Assembly (NCBI RefSeq): GCF_009755225.1
Contig: NZ_WQKZ01000002.1
Location: 62,001-126,000, forward strand
Direction: 5' to 3'
Origin: Hymenobacter ginkgonis
GTDB lineage: Bacteria > Bacteroidota > Bacteroidia > Cytophagales > Hymenobacteraceae
Length of the DNA: 64,000 nt
In this document: piece by piece, positions 58,453-64,000 of the stretch
How the letters are laid out: every line of letters begins with the position of its first letter
Position numbering within the stretch: position 1 is the stretch's first letter
Notes under the pieces: generated by a model
What the model was told of the DNA's origin: nothing
Seen by the model: the letters and a program-made list of their open reading frames with translations, nothing else
Database searches by the model: none
Program-made: the position numbers and the translations under genes

Positions 58453-59952
58453 TTAATTAACGGCAACTTTGCGAGCGCGGGTGCGGGCAGGCGCCAGTGG
58501 CTTGGGCCGGGCGGCGGGCCGCTTCACCGTCACGGGTAGGGGGGCCGCAGCGGGCTTGGTATGGGCTTGCAGCCACTGATGTAGTTCGCTAAGCGCCTCG
58601 GGCGAGAAGGCGGGCTGCCGCTCGCCGGCCACGATGGGCCACTCCGCTGGGTCGGGCTGAAACCAATGGTTGACGCCTGCCAAGCGATGCGCTTCTACGC
58701 CGAACGGTGTTTGGCGCAGGCCCTTCTGCAAGATGCCCATGTTGCGCCCGGCGGCCACCTGCAAGTCGGCGGCGCCGCTCAGCAGCAGCACCGGGCACTG
58801 CACCTGGGGTAAGCGGTGGGCGGGGTCAAAATCAAGAAAAAAGCGCGACCAAGGCGAGGTCAACTGCACGGCGCGGGCGCGGGCCATCGGCTCATCCATG
58901 GCCGTGTTGCTGCTGCGCAGCAGCGTAATGACTTTGGCCCGCGCGGCGGCCGTGTTGGGCGTTTGGCGCACGGCATCAACCAGCTGGTCGTAGAGGTTCT
59001 GCGCGGCTTTTATTTGGGCGCCATCGGCCCCGATGAGGCGCATAATTTCGCCTTGCTGGCGGCGCAGTACATCGCGTCCCGGCTGGCCGTTGCCAGCCAG
59101 CGATACTACGAAGGCGGGCGCACCTCGTAGCTCGGCCGCGGCCAGCAGGGCCACGTTGGCTCCTTCGCCGTGGCCTACTAAGCCTACTTGCTGCGGGGCA
59201 ATGAGCGGCGTGTGGCGCAAGAAGGCCAGCGCCGCCTGGGCATCGGTCACAAAGTCGGCAGTGGTGGCGCGGGTATAGTCGCCACCCGACTTGCCTACCC
59301 CCCGGTCGTCGAAGCGCAGCACGGCAATACCGTGGCGGGTGAGGTAGTCGGCCAGCATTCCAAACATGTGGTAGCCCTGCACATCGGCCTCGCGCTCCTG
59401 CGGGCCCGTATCGGAGAGCAGCGCCACGGCCGGAAAAGGCCCTTCGCCACTAGGCACGGTGAGCGTGCCGCTGAGCTTGAGCTTGCCCACGGGGTTGCTG
59501 AACGTAACCTCCGATTCGCGGTAGGGCGGCGTTAGGCGCAGCTTTTTGGTAGCTTGGGCAGCGGCCGGGGCTGCGCTCCGCTCGAGCACTAGCGCAGTGC
59601 TGAGGCCCGGCTGCTGCCACGTGCCGCTGAGCTTATCGCCGCCGGCCAGCACCTTGCCTTCGAAGTGGCTGCCCGCCTGCTCAATGCGCAGCGTCAAGTT
59701 GTCGTCTTTCAGCTCCACATCGACCGGCATACGGCTGATGCGCTGCTGCGGCACGTCGAGGGCAGCATAGTACGTGCCGTTGCTCAGTGGCACAATCGTG
59801 ATGGTAAGCGTGAGCACCCCGCCCGGCACTTTCAGCGGGCCCTGCCACTGCCCACTTAGCCGGGGTGGCCCGTCGCCAGCGAAAGGAGTAGCCCAACTGG
59901 CAGAAGTACAACCCAGCAGTATGCTGCATAAAAAAAGTAATAATTTCTGCAT
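58453..59952 (-). CDS. Exported alpha/beta-hydrolase-fold protein lacking the nucleophile serine
   Basis: The 499-residue protein has a signal peptide (LLLFLCSILLGCTSASWA), a beta-rich N-terminal domain of about 130 residues (LSGQWQGPLKVPGGVLTLTI) and an alpha/beta hydrolase domain. In the usual nucleophile position GHSEG it reads VGLVGHGEGANVALLAA, so Ser is Gly. The acid (LLSGAADLQVA) and the His (GVNHWFQ) of the triad are present. Family members act as serine esterases or peptidases; this copy is probably inactive or uses another mechanism. The gene is monocistronic. Confidence 0.82.
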   Translation of the reverse strand: MQKLLLFLCSILLGCTSASWATPFAGDGPPRLSGQWQGPLKVPGGVLTLTITIVPLSNGTYYAALDVPQQRISRMPVDVELKDDNLTLRIEQAGSHFEGKVLAGGDKLSGTWQQPGLSTALVLERSAAPAAAQATKKLRLTPPYRESEVTFSNPVGKLKLSGTLTVPSGEGPFPAVALLSDTGPQEREADVQGYHMFGMLADYLTRHGIAVLRFDDRGVGKSGGDYTRATTADFVTDAQAALAFLRHTPLIAPQQVGLVGHGEGANVALLAAAELRGAPAFVVSLAGNGQPGRDVLRRQQGEIMRLIGADGAQIKAAQNLYDQLVDAVRQTPNTAAARAKVITLLRSSNTAMDEPMARARAVQLTSPWSRFFLDFDPAHRLPQVQCPVLLLSGAADLQVAAGRNMGILQKGLRQTPFGVEAHRLAGVNHWFQPDPAEWPIVAGERQPAFSPEALSELHQWLQAHTKPAAAPLPVTVKRPAARPKPLAPARTRARKVAVN

Positions 59953-60278
59953 AAACTTTACTTCTACAAAGAGGATAAATAATCGAGCTTAAAGTATCAT
60001 GCAAAATACTAGGCAGGTTGCTTTATATGCACACTACCACAAGTCTACCTGGGGCACATATCACTTAGCATCATATACTTATACTTTATAAAATGAATCG
60101 CTTAGGCCTACTCCGAACTGGCTGCGCGTCTTTTGCGAACCTGCGCAAGCTGGGGAGGGGTAGGGGCAGTGATAAGCTCGAGTACTAGCGGCTGGTGGGC
60201 GGCGGCGGGGCCTGCGTGTGGGTAGACGGCGGCCTTGGTTTTACGTAAGCCTACCCGTTTCACAAGCCTTTTTTTAGT
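59953..60278. other. Gap of 326 bases with no supported gene
   Basis: This is the divergent region between the hydrolase and an SDR gene. It is AT-rich at first and GC-rich later. A 31-codon frame starts at ATG 60094 (MNRLGLLRTGCASFANLRKL) but has no supporting feature. The likely promoters of both flanking genes lie here; no clear consensus element was seen. Confidence 0.4.
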
Positions 60279-61181
60279 ATGCCCACCTCGAAAAGCACCG
60301 CCTCTAAGCCCCCCAAACGCCCGACTGCTAAAGAGATGAAGGAGCACGCGCAACAGCTGCCCTACCCCGCCAAGCAAGCCGATATGAAGTTCCAGCCGCA
60401 ATCGAGTTTGGCTGCCTACCGCGCCGCTGGCAAGCTCGAAGGCAAGGTGGCCCTCATCACGGGAGCCGACTCGGGCATTGGGCGGGCCGTAGCCATCGCA
60501 TTTGCCAAAGAAGGTGCCGATGTCGCCATCCTTTTTAATGAAAACCAAGAAGATGCCGCCGAAACCAAGCGCCTAGTGGAGCTAGAAGACCGCAAGTGCT
60601 TGGTGCTGCAACTTGATGTGCGCGACCGTGCACAGGCCTTCGTGGCTGTGCAGCGGGTGCTGGCCGAGTACGGCCGCCTCAATATCCTAGTCAACAATGC
60701 TGCGTTTCAGGCCAGCCAGGAGAAGTTTGAGGACATTCCGGAGGCTCAAATCCGGCGGGCGTTTGACACTAATATCATGGGCTATATGTGGATGGCGCAG
60801 GCCACTATTCCGCACCTGCAAGACGGCGATTGCATCATCAACACGGGTAGTATTGTGGGCATCGTGGGCATCCCGATTCTTATTGATTATGCCTGCACCA
60901 AAGCGGGTATTCATGCCCTCACCAAGTCGCTGGCCCTGTATTTGGGCGAGCGCAACATCCGGGTAAATTGCGTGGTGCCGGGCCCCGTCTGGACGCCCAA
61001 CATTGTAGGCACCATGCCGATGAAGGAGATTGAAAAATTTGGCCACGAGGTGGCCCTCAAGCGCCCTGGCCAACCGGAAGAATTGGCCCCCGCCTACGTG
61101 CTGCTGGCCTCGCAAGATGGCTCATTTATGACCGGCGCACTGGTGCACGTAACGGGCGGCAAACTTAGCAGCGACGAATAG
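60279..61181 (+). CDS. SDR-family oxidoreductase (YhdF/stress-type)
   Basis: The 300-residue SDR begins with a Lys/Pro-rich tail (about 45 residues) and then the NAD(P) motif ALITGADSGIGRAVAIAF. It shows NNAAFQ, CIINTGSIVG with the Ser, and YACTKAGIHALTKSL with Tyr and Lys. GPVWTPNIVGTMP and GSFMTGALVHVTGG finish the fold. The long N-terminal tail and these blocks match YhdF/GsiB-linked SDR proteins; the substrate is unknown. A strong terminator lies 46 bp downstream. Confidence 0.92.
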   Translation: MPTSKSTASKPPKRPTAKEMKEHAQQLPYPAKQADMKFQPQSSLAAYRAAGKLEGKVALITGADSGIGRAVAIAFAKEGADVAILFNENQEDAAETKRLVELEDRKCLVLQLDVRDRAQAFVAVQRVLAEYGRLNILVNNAAFQASQEKFEDIPEAQIRRAFDTNIMGYMWMAQATIPHLQDGDCIINTGSIVGIVGIPILIDYACTKAGIHALTKSLALYLGERNIRVNCVVPGPVWTPNIVGTMPMKEIEKFGHEVALKRPGQPEELAPAYVLLASQDGSFMTGALVHVTGGKLSSDE

Positions 61182-61227
61182 CTGAGTAACCTGCCAACGG
61201 ATTTTACGTTTTCTTAAACAAAGCTGG

Positions 61228-61270
61228 CGAGTAGCTGCTATTATTCTAATAGGCAGCTACTCGTCTTTTT
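61228..61270 (+). terminator. Rho-independent terminator after the SDR gene
   Basis: CGAGTAGCTGC pairs with GCAGCTACTCG and is followed by TCTTTTTT. Confidence 0.85.
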
Positions 61271-61286
61271 TCTTTCGCAATAAGCT

Positions 61287-61910
61287 ATGACGTTTAAGGA
61301 ATTATTGCCAACCGACCATTTGTCGGCGGCGACTAGGGCGACGCTGGTGCAGCGCTTGGCCGAAGCGGAGCGCGCGCCGGCCTACGAACCTCAGTTCTTT
61401 GCGCCCGAAACCCTGCGGCTGCTGGAAGCCGTAGCGGCCCGGGTTTTTCCGCAGCCTGAGCGGCCAGTGCCCATTCTGCTTGCCCCTGCCGTGGACCGGC
61501 GCCTGGCCGAAGGCCGCGCCGACGGCTGGCGCTACGATGCCCTACCCCCCGACCGCGAGGCGTATAAACTGGGGCTGGGTGGCATTCAACAAATTGCGCA
61601 GGCGTTGTTTCGAGCTGATTTTGAGACGCTGGCTCCCGAAAAACAAGATGCCGTGATTGAGGCACTGGCCTCGGGCAACCCTCCTGGGGAGGTGTGGCAG
61701 ACGCTGCCCGCCGACCGCTTTTTTGAGGAAATACTTGCCGAACTCACCAGCACGTACTACGCCCACCCCTGGGCACAGGACGAAATTGGCTACACCGGCT
61801 ACGCCGACTTGCCTGCCTGGACCAGAATCGGCCTCAACGAAAAAGAGCCCCGCGAGCAACCGCTAGATACCAGTGGCGGTGCGCTGAGCCTTGTGCCCAC
61901 CGCGTTGTAA
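61287..61910 (+). CDS. Gluconate 2-dehydrogenase subunit 3-family protein
   Basis: The 207-residue protein matches the small (subunit 3) component of GMC-type sugar dehydrogenases: LRLLEAVAARVFPQPE, YKLGLGGIQQIAQALF, and FFEEILAELTSTYYAHP. It has no twin-arginine signal here; some homologues do. It is needed for export or stability of the flavin subunit, encoded directly downstream with a 30-bp gap, so the two form an operon. The start is ATG 61287. Confidence 0.85.
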   Translation: MTFKELLPTDHLSAATRATLVQRLAEAERAPAYEPQFFAPETLRLLEAVAARVFPQPERPVPILLAPAVDRRLAEGRADGWRYDALPPDREAYKLGLGGIQQIAQALFRADFETLAPEKQDAVIEALASGNPPGEVWQTLPADRFFEEILAELTSTYYAHPWAQDEIGYTGYADLPAWTRIGLNEKEPREQPLDTSGGALSLVPTAL

Positions 61911-61940
61911 TTACCTAGCAACTACTTAGTAATCTTCCAC

Positions 61941-63620
61941 ATGCCCGACGAAGAAATCGCCGAAGAAGGTATTCTTACGCCCATCCAACCCGCCGTGCAA
62001 GACCCCTTGCTGCGCGAGCTACTGGCCGACCAAGCGCCGCTCGATACTCCGCTAGCGCAGCCCCAGCCAACCCCTACCCCCCCAGAAACAGTTGACTGCG
62101 TGGTGATTGGCCTGGGGGCGGGGGGCTCACCCCTGTTGGCCCGCTTAGCGCAGGCGGGCCTGAAAGTGGTAGCCTTAGAAGCTGGCCCCTGGCACAACCC
62201 CGAAAAGGATTTTGCCACCGACGAAGCTGCCCAGGATTTTCTATTTTGGAATGACGAGCGGCTAGCGGCCGGCAAAGACCCGCTGGCCATGGGTAGAAAC
62301 AACTCGGGCACCGGCGTGGGTGGCTCGACGCTGCACTACACGGCCTACACGCCGCGCCCCCTGCCCGACGACCTGCACCTGAAGCGCGACTTCGGGCAGG
62401 GTGAGGACTGGCCGCTGACTTACGACGACCTCGCCCCGTACTTTGAAGAGGTAGAGCAGTTTCTGGGCGTGTCGGGCCCTACCCCCTACCCTTGGGGCCC
62501 GGCGCGGCCCAAGGGCTATGCCCTACCCCCCTTGCCGCTCAATAGCGCCGCACAACTGATGCTGCGCGGGGCCGAGAAAATAGGTATTCGCACATCGCCC
62601 GCCGCTAATGCAGCGCTGTCGGGCCGCTACTACCAAGAGGGGGTAGGCTGGCGCGAGGCGTGCACCAACCGCGGCTTTTGCCAGGCGGGCTGCTCAAACG
62701 GCGCCAAGTCTAGCATGGACGTTACGTATATTCCGCTGGCAGTGAAGTACGGAGCTGATATTCGGCCCCATAGCTTCGTGACCGAGATTGAGCGCGATGC
62801 CAGGGGTTACGTGGTGGCCGTGGTATACACCCAAAATGGCACGCCGCACCGGCTGCCGTGCCGCAACTTGTTTCTCTGCGGGGGCTCGGTCGAAACACCG
62901 CGCTTGCTGCTGCTCAATGAATTGGCCAATACCAGCGGGCAAGTGGGCCGCAACCTAATGGCCCACACGGGCGTGCAGGTGTGGGGCACATTTGCCGACG
63001 AGGTGCGGCCGAACAAGGGCATTCCGGGCGGCCTCATCTCGCAGGATACGCACCGGCCCGCCGACGCCGACTTTGTGGGCGGCTACCTACTGCAAAGCAT
63101 TGGGGTAATGCCCGTTACGTTTGCCGGGCAGGTGGCCCGTGGGCGCAAGCTGTGGGGCCAGCCGCTGCGCGACTACATGCGGCAGTACAACCGCATCGCG
63201 GGTATTAATATCTTGGGCGACTGCTTGCCGCACGCCGATAACTTCTTAGAAATCAGCGACGAGCTAGACGGCCGCCAGTTGCCAAAGCCGCGCCTGCATT
63301 TCACGGCCCAGGAAAACGAGCTGCGCATGAACGCCCACGCTGAGCGCACGATGCGCCGCATCTGGGAGGCCGCCGGGGCTACCGACATCTGGGCGTTTGG
63401 GCGCTACGCACACGTCATTGGCACGGCGCGTATGGGCCTGAGCGGCGACGATGCTGTGGTGGACCGCGACGGCCGCGCCTTCGATGTGCCCAACCTGTAT
63501 ATCTGCGATAATTCGACGTTTCCCAGCGCCCTGAGCGTCAACCCGGCGCTCACCATCATGGCGCTGAGTTTGCGCACGGCCGACAAATTTTTGGAGCGTG
63601 AGCGCCGGCGTGATAAGTAA
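61941..63620 (+). CDS. GMC-family oxidoreductase (large subunit)
   Basis: The 559-residue FAD enzyme has CVVIGLGAGGSPLLARLAQA at about residue 50 as FAD motif, VVALEAGPWHNPE, NNSGTGVGGSTLHYTA and a C-terminal block with HVIGTARMG and DNSTFPSALSVNPALTIMAL, which holds the catalytic His region. It oxidises sugars or polyols and passes electrons to a cytochrome or another acceptor. It is paired with the subunit 3 gene upstream. The start is ATG 61941. Confidence 0.93.
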   Translation: MPDEEIAEEGILTPIQPAVQDPLLRELLADQAPLDTPLAQPQPTPTPPETVDCVVIGLGAGGSPLLARLAQAGLKVVALEAGPWHNPEKDFATDEAAQDFLFWNDERLAAGKDPLAMGRNNSGTGVGGSTLHYTAYTPRPLPDDLHLKRDFGQGEDWPLTYDDLAPYFEEVEQFLGVSGPTPYPWGPARPKGYALPPLPLNSAAQLMLRGAEKIGIRTSPAANAALSGRYYQEGVGWREACTNRGFCQAGCSNGAKSSMDVTYIPLAVKYGADIRPHSFVTEIERDARGYVVAVVYTQNGTPHRLPCRNLFLCGGSVETPRLLLLNELANTSGQVGRNLMAHTGVQVWGTFADEVRPNKGIPGGLISQDTHRPADADFVGGYLLQSIGVMPVTFAGQVARGRKLWGQPLRDYMRQYNRIAGINILGDCLPHADNFLEISDELDGRQLPKPRLHFTAQENELRMNAHAERTMRRIWEAAGATDIWAFGRYAHVIGTARMGLSGDDAVVDRDGRAFDVPNLYICDNSTFPSALSVNPALTIMALSLRTADKFLERERRRDK

Positions 63621-63633
63621 ATCGGTTGACAAG

Positions 63634-63693
63634 GAGCAGTGAACAGCGAGCTATTGTACAGCTCCTTTCCTAGTTGCTCACTGTTCACTGCTC
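63634..63693. repeat. Inverted repeat GAGCAGTGAACAG, intergenic
   Basis: GAGCAGTGAACAGCGAG is matched by CTCACTGTTCACTGCTC with one mismatch over a short loop. Part of the same sequence (TGTTCACTGCTCAT) appears near 27705, so it may be a small repeat family. Confidence 0.7.
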
Positions 63694-63711
63694 ATTGATA
63701 ACTACTTCTAT

Positions 63712-64000
63712 ATGAAATCCTTTCTCACCAACATTCAGGAGCACTTCGGCGATAAGGGCTACGACGGTGACCAGTTTGGCGGGGCTAGCGGGCACAATGG
63801 CAACGGCCTGCCTACGGGCCTGCCCAACAACTTTATGTTTGCCACTGGTATTGAGTGCAGCTACCCGACCATCGACCAGGGCAAAACCCGCCGCGACCTG
63901 CTGGCCGAGTGCGACCACTACAACCGCTATAAAGAAGACCTAGGCCTTGTCAAAGATATGGGCCTGAAGGTATTGCGCTACGGCCTGCCGTATTACAATA
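63712..64000 (+). CDS. Family 1 glycoside hydrolase, N-terminal part (truncated by the window)
   Basis: The first 96 codons from ATG 63712 are present. They read FMFATGIECSYPTI, then LAECDHYNRYKEDLGLVKDM and LKVLRYGLPYYN, the start pattern of GH1-like glycosidases, in which a TIM-barrel cleaves beta-glycosides. The catalytic residues lie beyond the window end. The call is limited to the family. Confidence 0.75.
   Translation, partial: MKSFLTNIQEHFGDKGYDGDQFGGASGHNGNGLPTGLPNNFMFATGIECSYPTIDQGKTRRDLLAECDHYNRYKEDLGLVKDMGLKVLRYGLPYYN

Noticed and set aside
60094..60189. 31-codon frame as a small gene
   Set aside because: No promoter, no conserved look, and it covers only part of a GC-rich gap.

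Overview
The window looks like chromosome of an aerobic, pigmented Bacteroidota of the Hymenobacter type (Cytophagales). The base composition is GC-rich, promoters have the Bacteroidota -7 form TAnnTTTG, Shine-Dalgarno sites are scarce, and the gene set fits: carotenoid genes of the myxol/flexixanthin branch, GldL/MotA-like and OmpA-like proteins, fasciclin, TonB C-terminal and SHOCT-type proteins, and many palindromic intergenic repeats. No insertion sequence, prophage, CRISPR array or rRNA operon was seen.

Layout. 0-9.6 kb: a fatty-acyl-type XRE regulator beside a 26-bp palindrome, a PQQ-type sugar dehydrogenase, radA, a thioredoxin-fold protein that lacks one active-site cysteine, an orphan radical SAM/SPASM protein, and small genes leading to an inositol monophosphatase. 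9.6-22.5 kb is mostly housekeeping: lnt, rsmI, three small acidic proteins, a metallophosphatase, a Crp/Fnr regulator with a membrane protein, glyA, tatC, rbfA, a methyltransferase and a LolC/E-type permease. 22.6-25.6 kb is a large SNF2 helicase.

25.8-38.1 kb is the most unusual part. It holds a VWA lipoprotein, a three-helix membrane protein, a tubulin/FtsZ-like GTPase, a 1222-residue protein with an actin/Hsp70 ATPase core, a secreted or anchored proline-rich protein, a MotA/ZorA-like channel with a long coiled-coil tail, a MotB/ZorB/OmpA-like partner, and a convergent SHOCT/proline-rich membrane protein. Together they look like an envelope machine that couples two nucleotide-driven scaffold proteins to an ion-driven stator. 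It is related in outline to the FtsZ-like/VWA/OmpA membrane-remodelling system proposed by Makarova and Koonin, and its motor pair resembles Zorya ZorAB.

38-49 kb: an SRPBCC protein, an RlmI-type methyltransferase, a thioesterase downstream of a cobalamin riboswitch that has no obvious B12 target, crtD-cruF carotenoid genes, a GDSL esterase, and an arsenosugar set (two glycosyltransferases, ArsM, a peroxidase-like protein, ArsS, an aquaporin). 49-53 kb: a multi-PAS histidine kinase flanked by a decayed kinase copy and a decayed response regulator. 53-54 kb: an HNH endonuclease-like gene packed between tRNA-Gly(GCC) and tRNA-Leu(UAA). 54-64 kb: a desaturase strikingly like the eukaryotic sphingolipid delta-4 desaturase, a fasciclin protein, a TonB-C protein, a DUF2007 protein, two SDRs, an alpha/beta hydrolase whose nucleophile serine is replaced by glycine, a gluconate-2-dehydrogenase-subunit-3/GMC oxidoreductase pair, and the start of a family 1 glycosidase.

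Two sequence-wide patterns stand out: the octamer GGGGTAGG/CCTACCCC is greatly over-represented on both strands, and at least five intergenic gaps carry imperfect palindromes of one family.
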